From: Undaria pinnatifida
Taxonomy: Eukaryota; Sar; Phaeophyceae; Laminariales; Alariaceae
Direction: 5' to 3'
Length of the DNA stretch: 64,000 bases
NCBI GenBank assembly: GCA_012845835.1
Contig: JABAKD010000023.1
Location: 248,001-312,000, forward strand
The stretch's first letter is position 1, and every line of letters starts with the position of its first letter. Both the position numbers and the translations under genes were made by a program. Positions 44,961 through 57,300 of this stretch are shown one piece after another. Below the pieces are notes generated by a model. That model was given only the letters and a program-made list of their open reading frames with translations. It did not search any database and was not told where the DNA came from.

Positions 44961-45467
44961 GTAAACTACTGCGCATCCGTGGCCTTGTATGTAGCAGGGG
45001 TTATATACCAGGGGGGAGGGGAGGGGGGCTTCTACCGCCCCCCAAGTTCGGTTTCGTAAAGGACTCAGTGTGTGTACGGAAATATATATGAAATATTTTT
45101 TACTGTGTGCTTGAGTGTACTCAGTGTGTTTGGTTGTATATCGGGTTTATTGTGCATTCGATTTCGTATACAACATGTATGGTATGTGAGTTCGGATTTA
45201 TTTAAGCTTTAGTGTGTGTTCGGTGGTATATTGGACTTACATTGCGTTCGGTGTTGTATAGGATGTAGTGTGTGCGTTTGATTTTGATAGGATTTAGTAC
45301 GGCGTTTAGGGGAGGGGGCGGTGTCGGGTACCCCCCCGCCCTGTCGGGAGGCTCAACGTTGAACAATTTAATGTTTAGCATGGTGTCGTATTTGTTTTGT
45401 TCGCCCCCACCTTTGTACACTATCGCTGTTTTTTACTGGGTAATATATGAAATACCATCCGTTACTC
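44961..45467. other. Intergenic, TGTGT-rich, no gene
   Basis: Repeated TGTGTGTTCGGT-like and GGATTTAGTGTG-like phrases at 45,060-45,300; no frame supported. Confidence 0.45.
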
Positions 45468-46190
45468 CATAAAACGCTCCACCCAACATCGAAATATGTC
45501 AAACAAAGAAATAAACACTTCCACGCACTGGATATCACCTTTTTATCTTTCTAGAGCCATCCATGCCGCTGCTGCAATTCACCCCCCCCCCGACCCGCCC
45601 CTCAGGCCAACGCCCCCTCATTCCCCATCACCCGCACCATTACCTAGACCTAGCACCACGCGTATAGCAAACCCCTATATTTATGCAACCTAGAGTCTAT
45701 TATTCCCTTTCCCCCTTCTACACTCCTAACCCCACCCCCACCCGCTCGAACACTCCGCCTTCTCCTCACCGGCTGTACGACTTACAGGATAGGATATATT
45801 GTTTCCACGCACAATTGAGCTGCCCCGCCCGTCCCGCCCCCCCGCTCCCCCTTGATCAAAACCAGGCCCCCACGTCCATAAAAACTCCGCCCTACCCTCA
45901 CAAGCTTGTTCGAATCAGAGGATTCACTTGATTAACTGAAGCACGTCCTTCCACAGTGTCAGATTTTGTCCCCCTCAGAAACGGTTTTTAGAGTTTCCGC
46001 GCACAGACTGCCTAACATCACCCTGTTGACCCTGATAGCAACACTGTAGTTGCAAGGGGAGTCGCCGACCTATATCCTTAATGAGGACACACAACCCGTA
46101 ATACGCGCGATCGGAATATCACACACAGCTTGCAAAGATTATGAGTTTCGACAAAATCTTCGATCTCACAGCTGGATTGTATTTTTATTT
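45468..46190 (+). repeat. Dispersed repeat family X, copy 3 (long form)
   Basis: Matches copy 2 over nearly its whole length, including AATAAACACTTCCACG, AGTCGCCGACCTATATCC and GTTTCGACAAAATCTTCG. Confidence 0.78.
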
Positions 46191-48389
46191 TTACAATAAA
46201 TTATAGCAAAAGGGTAGATACGCTTGTTTCGGTCTAGTTTTCTTGGCCAGATTCGGGGTATACTGCGCGTACATCCAAACTGTCTGATTATGTCTTTGCT
46301 GCGCTGTTTAATGCAGAACGAGGTAGTCAGTTACACACAATTATGTCGACTTCTTGAGGCATTAGTGTGGCAGCTCGTAATTACCGGGTATTAGCCTAGG
46401 AAATACCAGATATGGAACGGTAGCAGCGCGCGCGTTACAAGAAATATGCAGCGCGCTCGCGAGGGCTTTGTGCAGTGCGTGTCTTCATACCACGTGGTCT
46501 GGTCGCAGATATCGACCCAGTCTGCTGCCCATACCGTTTTTGTCGTCATTTTTTTTGTCAAGAGTATGTCGACCGGGCCAAGATTGCAGTTGACATGTTG
46601 ACTCTGAACTTCATTATTACTTATGGTTGTTTAAAGCCCAAACAGAACACGTTTGGCATTCAGAGCGTGTGGTCATATATTTATATGTGTGTGTGGCGTT
46701 CTTGCAACCCAATACAGCAGTACACCTAGTCTAGAGTAGTGTATAGTATATTTGGTACTACTAAAAGGAGGATGAAGGGCCCTATTTTCATACATACCTC
46801 GTCGTCTCGTCTGGCCGTAGATAGGTCGTAAGCAATAAAGTAGTAGCACATACGTACTTACGGGCTTTTCCTGGTGATGGCAAAAGCGTGCTGACCGGGC
46901 TGTCATAAGTCTGCAATACTGACGTCTTCATTTACGACCTAAAATATTGTCGTTGATAGGGCCCAACCACCATCGATCGGCGTTATGAAGAAGAGCGTAA
47001 ATTCTTCATATGTACTGGGTATACACAGATCTCGTGATCTATTATTCCAATATGGTCATGGTTTCATTATTAGCCTAAATTTATGTTTTATCGTTGCCGG
47101 GCTACAACTCAATCAATCAATGCACACAAAAGGTCTACGAACACACACCGCGAGGAGAGGGATGCATTTTTGTCGTTTTTTTTGCCACCCTTCGACGGAT
47201 GGCGTCGAAAAAAAAAGCTCAAGCTCACCACACTTCCACGTATTTTCATACAAGCCGTGTGTCGACTTCGATATTTATGTACTTTAACGGAAAGTACGTA
47301 TTATGCCACCGTCTTGAAAATCCATCAACGACCCTACCTAGCCGTGGTCTAGCAGAGTCTAACCTTCGAAAAATACTACAGCAATTCATAGCGTTGGTCC
47401 TCGAGTTCAAATCACACAATCATTGTGAGATTTTTAGTACATAGGGTTAGGGTAAGCACGCACGATTCGACGCTAGCGAGTCGACGTGGAAAGAAAACGC
47501 TGAATTATTGTAGCAACAAAACGAAGACATGCACCGCCTAACAGTGAGGAGGCGGCAGGAGAGTTCTTTTGTTTCCTTTGTTTTTCTGAATGCCATTAAT
47601 TTATCCTCGTGATACTCCCGCGCTTCTTCCCAGTAGTAACTCAGACCCGGGGGCCACATGGCGGAACTTCCCCCCCCTTCCCACTACGGTACGTGCCTTC
47701 TTTTTTTTCGCGAGAAGAAGTCAGAATCCCCCCCCCCCTGTCGATTCGCGTCGAAATGTACCAACACTCGCTGCTATGCGCTCTCAGATGTTTACTCGTT
47801 TTTTGTATAGACTATTTGCACACGAGGCCAAATCTTAACATATAGTGGGAATCGAGCCAAAAAAACAACCCTAGCTTGTAGGTTTCGAGGGTAACAACTA
47901 GACCGCCGGGCCGGGGGGGCGGCCATGGACAATGCAATACCTTGGAACGAGCGAGGTACACAGAACGGCTCGAAAAAGATGACACGCACCCCGACACAAA
48001 GCCTGCAACTACTACTGCTGTGTTTCTATCTAGTAATAGCAGCACATCAGATGACAACATCCAGCTAAATATTTATGACGGCAACCCACCCGCACACACT
48101 CTCCAGTGAACAAGTCCCGAATTTCCTGTAGTTTTTTAGAAGTAGGAGCATTGCCTGATGATGGTCTATCCCCTGCCCATTGATTCTTACGAATATGATC
48201 CCAATCTACCCAGTACCGTCATCGTCGCCCTATTGCAACAACAATCACCGTGCGAAGATACTAATACCCGGAAAAGAAGAAGAAAAAGTAAAATACCTGC
48301 TTGCTCTGGGGGGGGGCTTCAAAAATAGCTCCCAACCCTGAGCAGCAAACTGGCTTGGGAAATGGTCAGGGGAAAGAGCACACGCGGTA
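46191..48389. other. Intergenic, no gene supported
   Basis: 46,318-46,375 matches a fragment near 21,270. Short frames only; C-runs near 47,670 and 47,730. Confidence 0.4.
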
Positions 48390-48910
48390 TTTATAAGGTT
48401 GCGTGCACCACTACACCAACGAATGCTGACTCGCCGTCAAAGCGTACCATGGCAGGGTCCGCAATCTCCTCGAACCAGGAGTTATTTCGTGACGCTGTGG
48501 GTCAAAAAATCAGTAGCAGTGTTCCACAATCAATCTCAGCGGGCAGATATATTTCAGGACTCGTACGCGTAGGAGATAATAACCAGGTGTGTATAACACG
48601 CAGACTCTCAAGCTGGGCCACGGCAAGGAAGGTGACCGCGGCGGACGCCCACTCGCTGCCAAAGCGTAGAGTATCAGAGCCTCTCAGCTCCTCCAACCAG
48701 TCGTCGCTTAGAGATACTGGGTGGCGGCGAAACCAGCACAGCAGGTTCATTCTGGGCAGGCCACATGATGAGGGGAAGGGAAGTTGATGCTGGTGGTGTA
48801 GTCTATTCCTGACGCAACGCAACGCCACGAAAATAGCTAGTCTATGCAAGCAACGCAGCCTCGAGCTAGGTAACGGCAAGGAGGACCCGGCCATTGTGCA
48901 TTGGATTAGA
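48390..48910 (-). pseudogene. Degenerate coding-like tandem repeats of about 222 bp
   Basis: On the - strand, SDDWLEELRGSDTLRFGSEW and NNSWFEEIADPAMVRFDGES lie about 222 bp apart and derive from the same unit. At DNA level CTCCTCCAACCAG and CTCCTCGAACCAG, with AAAGCGTA before each, align on the + strand. A third, more decayed unit lies near 48,880. Stops and frame changes between units suggest a decayed repeat protein; the family is not recognised. Confidence 0.35.
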
Positions 48911-48959
48911 GAGGCGGAGGCAGCCGGTCGCGGCGATAGTAGGTGGTAGAGCGCCGTGT

Positions 48960-51069
48960 GTGGCAGATCGGCAGGAAGCTCGAAGCTCGTTGCACATCAA
49001 GCGCAGGCCTTACGTTTTGAGCTCTCTGTAGACTGACTGCTGTATAGAGCACGGCGAAGAGCCCCTTGGGATATTTTTTTTTCAAATTTTCAAACTCAAA
49101 ATCCTGGAAACACGCCCCGACGATGACATCCGCTCCTGACCGTTATATTTGACTACATTTTGAACTTTTTTTCGTATTTTCGCCCCGAAACCCTTTACAC
49201 CAGTACTACTATTAATACCAAATGGGATATGAAAACGAAACAACATACCAGAGGTAATATATATTCAAATCACACTCAGCTTACCAAGATCATTCTTGAT
49301 CAAACAGCAGGTTTTGGCCATTCTCTCAGCTGAATTTTAAAAAGCGTATTTTTCGTTCCTTCAATATACATGTACATACTGTACATGTGAAATGATTAGA
49401 TATTTTATATGTTGTTGCTGGAGTAACACCAGAATTTAAAACGTACAAATAGACGCCCTGACGCTATGTGTGTGTGCGTTGCACGGAGCCAAGGTGTAAG
49501 CTATCACAGAGTAGCCGTTTTCCAATACAAGATGACGATAATGTCGCGATTTATTAATAGTCTACCATTGTTGTGGATTCGAAGCAATTTTTTTGTAATC
49601 ACATTTTTTCACCCCATCTCAACCCATGAGATGAGAGCGTTTACCCTCAGTTACATGCTCGACAGCCCGTGGCCACAGGAATCCTCCGTCCTCCCCTCAG
49701 GCAAATGGCCTCAGTTCACGCGCGCATAGGCTTCGGCGTTCCGAAGGATTCCAACTTCCCAGCTGGTTACCATGGCCAATCATATGACATCCAGTACAAA
49801 AAGAGTCTCACTTGTTCACATGATATCTGTATGTATACATGATTTTAGCTAAGTCACTTCAGTCAACCGGTGACGTAATGCATGTGTGCCGAGTGGGAGG
49901 GCCCTCGAATTTTTTTCAACAGGTGTCAAGTAGATGCTCCATTTCCATACAGCACATGCATGTATATACAGTAATTTTACGTTCAGGTACAAGGCACCCC
50001 GTGCGCTACTTTCCCAGGTGTGTGTTCATCGCATTATCCTGATATTCCCACCTATCTACATCCAGCACACCCACTGCCCGTGATAATGCGTCACACACGG
50101 CATAGTTAGACGATATTTCTGTGGCTGAAAACAACCGTATAGTAATGGACACTGCAAACACAAGAGTTTCAAGGTGATTCGGCCATGCAGAACAAACCTA
50201 AACGATTAACCATGACGCGGACAAAAGACGTATGCAAACAAACTGACCAAAAAAAACAAAATTGTGGAAGAAACAATGGAAGGAAAATTGTTGATAGAAG
50301 CACGAAGACCAAACAAAAAAGTAAAAAAGTTGGAAAAAGTTAGGGGAGAAAGAGGACGCCACGACAGAAAGAAAAGAAAAGAAACACAGAAAACAGCCGA
50401 CAGTCAGCAACTGCGTAGCAACTCACCGTATCTCAATAACTGCGTAAGAGATGCCGATATCCAACCTTTAACGAAGAAGGCAGCCAACATGAAATCGCCA
50501 ACATCGACTGGTCGTCAATTACGACACGTTATTCGATTGGTCAAACGCTTTGAGTTGGTCTAGTCTAAAGCAATTTTTCGTGGAAATATCTCATCTGTCG
50601 CAAGCTTCCTCCCATTGTCGTGTTGATGAATATGTGAATATGAAAGTTCGAAATATCTTTATATGTAAGCATTCGCGATGGTTCTGGTGAATGCAGGAGA
50701 TAGCAGAAGCGAGTGTTACAAAGTCGGATGATTGCGCTCCTCTCAGCCAGAATGAACGACTTACACAATGTCGTCAACGCCCGTTCATCCAAACGACCGG
50801 TAGTTAAAATATCTATTTGTCGCGGTGGCTTGGGTCTATATGAACATTGGTTGCGAACACAGCACATGATCCGGCGCAAAGCAGCGCTACGTGGCTAGTC
50901 GTGCAAGCCCGTCGACACACCACTACCTAACTCACTCACACACTCTCCCGCGTACCCTCGCAACACCCACCAACTCACCACTCCCCTCCAACCACAGTTT
51001 TCAGCATTCTACACCCTGAATTGATCGGGCCTGGTGTCCTGTTTGCGCCGACGAAGACCGCAACCTACT
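48960..51069. other. Upstream region of gene B, no gene supported
   Basis: A Lys/Arg-rich frame at 50,264-50,563 is low complexity. From 50,930 to 51,000 the sequence is C/A/T-rich (CACTCCCCTCCAACCACAG), placed like the pyrimidine-rich stretch before gene A; it could hold the promoter or a 5' UTR intron end. Confidence 0.35.
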
Positions 51070-51399
51070 ATGAAGAAGGCATCTCCCTTGCTGTTGTTTC
51101 CGGCGGCCTATGCCATTGCGTTACACGCAATTCAGGCCAGAGCCACCATATACAACGTCGCGCCCGACGCCGATTCAGCATCATCTTCGGATACCGACGT
51201 CTACAGCTTGTCAGGCGCACTCGAGCTTGCTGAAGCAGGCGACACCATCGTATTGTCAGACGGGTCGTACACTGATCAAGTACACAGTTTTGCATCAGGC
51301 GAGGAAGGTAATCCGATCACCATCACCGGTACGAGGGATGCGGTCATCAAGGCTAGCGCGGATATGGTCCTGATCAATCACTCCTGGATTACGCTCGAG
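51070..51399 (+). CDS. Gene B exon 1
   Basis: The ATG at 51,070 is directly followed by a hydrophobic signal peptide, likely cut after IQARA. 110 codons, phase 0, donor GAG|GTGACC. It holds AGDTIVLSDGSYTDQ and NHSWITLE. Confidence 0.82.
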
Positions 51400-54300
51400 G
51401 TGACCCCCAACACTTCGCTGCCTTGTTGGCACGCCTTGTACGACGTTGGCGATTTGTATGTCCAAGAGAACGAACTGTATTTAGTAGTGTTGTGTTTGAA
51501 ATGCATGTACACCTTGTATGGTCAAGACACAGATGAACAAGCAGTATAGTCTATTACTTCATCTTCACGCATTAACACAGCAGGATCAAAACAGTACTAG
51601 CATACGAGCATGTTTGATTACCTCGTGCAGCGGCAACATATTTGGATTTGGAGCTCTTCGTTAGCATCACGGAAATACTTTTGTGGTCGGTGTATCGCAT
51701 ACATAAGACTCTCGCAAAACATTTCTTTTTTGTCATTAGAATAGTGTTTGTTTCGTAATATCAGGTCTTGTCAGGCTTTGAGTTTACATGTTGTTTGACA
51801 TTCATGTATATTGGCTGACGAACACGCAGTGAGATCCCCATAGACAGGCCTCTAAGTTTCAATTACTTCCCCCGCCCCCCTCCTTCTCCGCCGCCCCCAC
51901 CACAACCTACTAGCATTACCCATGAAGTAAGGTTTTATTGATGTATGCCACCCGTCTCCCCTATAGCACCCCCATTACACGCCCCCCTTCCCACATCGGT
52001 CATACGACTAGACCGCATACACAATATTTCACAGCCTGTCATATTATGTCCCCTTCAAAACCATATATTCGTATAATTTCTGCGCACAGATTGATTAATG
52101 TCACTCTGCTGAACCTGGTACAAGTTGCACATCTGTAGTTTCAAGAGGAGTCGCCGACCTATATCCTTAATGAGGACGCAAACCCAGTAGTCTAGCAGGT
52201 GAGATCGAAGTACGATGTAAAAAATATTGCAATTAAATTGTGAGTTTGGACGAAATATTCGTTCTCACAGATGGAGGAGGGTTTGTTTTATGTGTTTATA
52301 CTATAGCCAAGACAGGCATGTTCAAAAACACGGAGATGTTCAAACCGTATATGATGTGGGGTTCCCACCATTCGGGCAAGCATTTACGGCAGGTATTGGG
52401 TTGTTGCTATTAGTCTCACACCCGTAGTTGCTTTTCGCCTCATACAACATAATGCGTCGTAGGTTTTTAGAGCACAATATTTAACGCGCAAGCAAGACTG
52501 AAAACAAAACGACTTGGCCTCTTGTCACGCAACCACTACTGCTGATATAAATATTTAGACTATAGGGGTTGCGTGTACACACCAACGTCTAGGTGGATAG
52601 CTTGGTTGGAGCACGGGGAGCGACAGAGGGTTGGGATTGGCACAAATGGTTACCGACATTTTGTTGTTCGTAGTCGTAAGGTTTAGGAACTCAAGCGGAT
52701 CATCGATCGGCCCCTATCTCCCTCACAGAGTGGGGTATATTTCAGGCGACGAACCATGATGTGTCACGTCGCACGAAGCGGAAGTAGCTGTCAAGTAAAT
52801 GGCGTGGATAGGGAAATTCCTCTGTAAGGTATGTGTGTGTGTGTGTTCTTCACATCAAACCGTTCTTCTACTCGTCGACATCCAGCACACCCAGTGTCCG
52901 TACTGATTCTTCACCCTAGAAAGATCAGCTCTGTGGTCACAAGCTACGACACAGAGATAATGCATCGTAATGCATTCGACAACGCATTGTCATGCCCTAG
53001 TACTGGGTACGACAGGCACAACATACATACGTCAGCAACAGAAATACATTAGAAGAGAGAAATACGAAATAAACAAAAACAAAAACAAAAACAAAAAACA
53101 AAAACAAAATAAGAAAACAAATAAAAACAAAGATAAAAATAAAACAAAAAATGAAACAAACAAAATGAAGGGGAAATCGAAGAAACAACCCAACCGGAAA
53201 GGAGAGCCAAAGCTCGGAAAAGAAACATAATAAAATGAAATAAAATAAAGTAAAGTAAAACCAAAATAAGATAATCCGAACACGAGCCAAAAACCTGGAC
53301 ACGGAAGGAGGGAACAAAGGGGAAAAAATACCCCAGAAAAAGACGAAAAGTGCTATGTACCTACTAGTCGGCCTGGTACCTTGCTACCCGTCTGCCATCT
53401 CCTTCCTGCCTTCGTCCACCGCGGTCTCCCTTCTATTCCTCCTGTTGCCCCCCCTGCCCCCATTCCCTTGGACGGCTTTCCTTCTACTCCTCCTGTTTCC
53501 CCCCCTCCCCCCTTTGTGTTCTTCTCATTAAGCCAAAATACCTGAGCAAAAAACTTGGTATCCAGCTGCACTGAATCTCGTGTTGCCGGGCCGTCGAGTT
53601 TCCTGCAGGCCAATGAAGTCACAGCCGAGTTGTTGGCCTTTCGCCAGTACACGCTCGTCATGCCCATACCCGTTCTTCCCCTTTACGGCCAGGGTACGCA
53701 CGTTGTAGGTCGCTACCGCCACAAGTGCCGCCTTCCGTCTCTTACGAGTCTCGCGTGCTGCTTTCTCAGCCAGCCGACGAGAGGCTCGTCCCCTCCTCCG
53801 TTTCTGTTTCTGTTGTTTCTTTTTTCTCTCTATTAATGTGATGATTGTGGCTCTCCGTTTCGTAGCCCGGTTCGCGCCTTGGTTTCCGCTGGCTGGGTGC
53901 AGCCGTCCCAGCCAACGCCGACACTCCCATCCTTCCTGTCGTGCATGCGTACCCACGCGGTGGCCAGCCTCTCCACTCCCCAAGCTGCCCACGCTGCGCT
54001 CTCTGCTGTGGTGATGTACCCGTCCTGCCCCGGGGATGAACTCCTCGGCGTCGGGGTTAAAAAGAAAACCCATCACCACCACCCCACGCGGTCCTTAGAG
54101 TGAGCAGTTCACTAGCCAGACCGCGCAAGGTTCCCTCTCTACCCAGCCCGAGGCTCGATGCCCGTGTGACTGCCGCTAGACCGCTGCAGGTCCTCGCGGG
54201 CTTCCTCGGCCCACCCCAAGGACGGGGCAGGCCGAAGGAGAACAAACAAAAAAAAAATAGACTACACTAATTCAGCAGCAACTCTAATGCTGTCGCGCTT

Positions 54301-57300
54301 TCAAAGCTTTCAAAAAGCAACCGTGGAAAACAATTTCAAAAGCCAGACCCGGTTATTTAAACAACACAAACAAAGTACCTGTCTGTGTTCATGATGTGAA
54401 TATTTCGGAATATGATACCCACCCACGGACGGGACAGATGTTGTTCTGGTACCATGTTTAAAACCGTGACTCAAGTGCTCGTCCATGGTTCTGCCGGACG
54501 CAACACAAATTTGCGATATGTACGTATTTCGTATACGATGTCTGTTTGGGCGACTCCTCTGATATCAATACTTGAAAGCATAGACTAGTCTTTATCTATC
54601 AAAAATAGATCTTGTAACTGACTGTCCTCGTTTTACGCAGGCCAAATATGTTTGATGTTGATTGTCATAGTACAAACCAGTACGTACCATACCCTGTGTA
54701 CTGTCCACTCGGTAACTGCCAACTCTTGCTAAAACAAATACTCGATCGTCGTGCCATGTCCTCCTGTTTTCGTGTCATCGGCATATTATCATGGGTTGCG
54801 CGGTAAAGGGCTTAATCGAGAAAGACAGGCCGTGGCTACGATCAAGGGGCCACCTTTGAGGGATTTTCCATTCCAGTTGCAACGCGTAAGATTCAGCATG
54901 ATATTCAGCGCTCTTAAGATTGCTTGTTGTTGGTTTTTTACGAGATGAAGCTGCATAGCGATAATACATTACACGGTGCCACAAAAGTTGCCATCAATGG
55001 TTCACTCAGTGCAGAGAACAGATCAACAGTTGCGAATGACTCAAGCTCGTTCATGAGCAAGGGTGTAGCTCCCTCGGTCGACTAGATAAATCTTGGCCAC
55101 AGCAGAAACAACAACAACCACCACCACAACAACATCAACAACAAAAACAACAACAACAACAACAACCACAACCTCAACAAAAACAACAGCGTCTGACTGA
55201 GCAGCTCATTCTCACGTTGTTGACGAATCACTGGCTATCAGCCAAATCGTGTTGAGGTAGGTTCCTAATCCTGTTTGGTCAACCACTCGTACACGGAGTG
55301 AGTGAAATGGTCCATCTGTGACCGATGCCAAACCAAAACATGCCAAAAAATCAGAACAACAACCACCACCAACATCGTCCACGGCGATCAACTCCATCAT
55401 AAACAACATCATCAACAACACACCGCTAACTAATAGCAGGAACTCCCACGACCGATGGACTTCCGCCTTTTCTGCCTTCGATCCTGCTTTCCTTCTGTAC
55501 TTTGTTGAAGGGCTTCTCTGTTGACGGTGCTGCGGATGACTCAGACGACTATGATTCCTATACCAACAAGTGCGTCGTCGTCGATGGATTGGCCGAAAGC
55601 GTGGACGAGTCGCTCCAAGGGTTCGTCATGAGGGACATGCTCGTACAGAACTGCGGGTGAGCGGACGATATCATACTGTTTCGAGATATTGACGACAAAA
55701 CCTTGTCCTTCCAAGGCGGTACGCTTGTGTGGGGGGGACCAAACACAGCTGGAAGCATGCCACTATACTTTGTTCATTGTTTCAAATTTGTGGTGCTCGG
55801 GATTGAGTAAGCATGCCGTTCGTCCCAATGTATTCCCGTCGTCCCGCTTCTTTCTTTGGGCGTAAGCATTCGACTTTGTCTGTCGGTGCAATGGCGTTGA
55901 TAGTGATGCCGTTGGAAATCCACACGCGAGTTTGGTACGAAATGCCTCGTACGAAATTGTGGGTTATGTCAGTTACGTTGTGATGAAGGCGCCAATCATT
56001 TGGAAAAATTATCGTTCATGGTATTGGAACTTCGAATGTTGCGTCACCTTCAAGAAACGGCTATTTGGGCAGAATCAAGTTGTATTAATAGGGGATAGCG
56101 TCGTCATGCCGTTCCATCTGAAACTGCCCTTCCACCACAAGTCGATTTTTGATTCAAGTCTCAGTACCGATGCATATGTACCACGTATAATATGCACATA
56201 GTATTTCGCCTTGGATGGCATTTTTAATACTGTAGGTACAGTTTGAGCTGCTGCAAAGGCTTTCTGGGTCATTTTCTGACATTTAGTCTATATCGTCTGT
56301 TTTGCGGAGGGAGTGAATTTGACGAAATTTTAATGAGACGAGTATTTAGATTCAACACGACTTTCGTTTCTTTTCCTGAAAAATTCGTTATTTGGTCTCA
56401 ACCTGCCGAGCCTGACCAGCAGTAGGCAAGTGTTTTATCAAAAATCTCGGCGTCCAGACCTGTGATTTTTTCGATCGCGTCTTCATCGTAAGAGGAGAAT
56501 CACTCGAGATCATAGTTGGGTAATGCTTTGCAAATACTGTACAGACGGTTAAGTGAGGCCCTGTTGTCTTCGGCATCATAAAATGCCTGGGCTACCTGGC
56601 GAAGATTGCATCGTACGACAAGTTTTCAACCCCAACTTCGGCTTGGACCAATTAGAGTACTGTAATCGCTATTGACGAAGCCGAGTGGTCTAACATATCA
56701 CAAATCTTGTCTTGCCACCAATACATACCTGGTAGTACACTTCTGCATTCCACAGCTGTCATGTTGTGTCCCCCTTAAAAACGAGTTACTTAGTTTCCGC
56801 GCTCATATTGGTTTTCATCATCCTGTTGACCCTTTGTTATAAGGCTTAGTGTGGTTAGCCTTTCGCAAGTAGTGGTCAAACGGATTAATACCCCCATTAA
56901 TACCTCAACAAATGGCGTCGTCGACAGACCATGGTTTTTATAGGTCGTGGGTTCAAATCCCACATCCACCACAATAAACGTTTTCAGACGTTTCCCATGT
57001 CGAACTTGAAAAATAGTCTCCCCTGTACCCAGGAAATGAAACGGCTTGTATATTAACAAGTCCGCCCGAATATCCGGCCGATTTGCTATCCCGCCGTTTC
57101 AATGTTATGAGGCTTAGTTTGGGAAAGCAATCCTATTGCAAGTGGGCAAACGGACTAATACCCCCACTAATACCAACACAAATGGCGTCATCGACGGACC
57201 ATGGTTTTTTCGGGTCGTGGGTTCAAATCCCACATCCACCACAATAATCTTTTCAAGATTTTCCCCATGTCGAACTTGAAAAATACTCTCCGCGGTATAC

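Noticed and set aside
50264-50563. Lys/Arg-rich basic protein
   Set aside because: Low-complexity A/G-rich sequence with no splice or family support.
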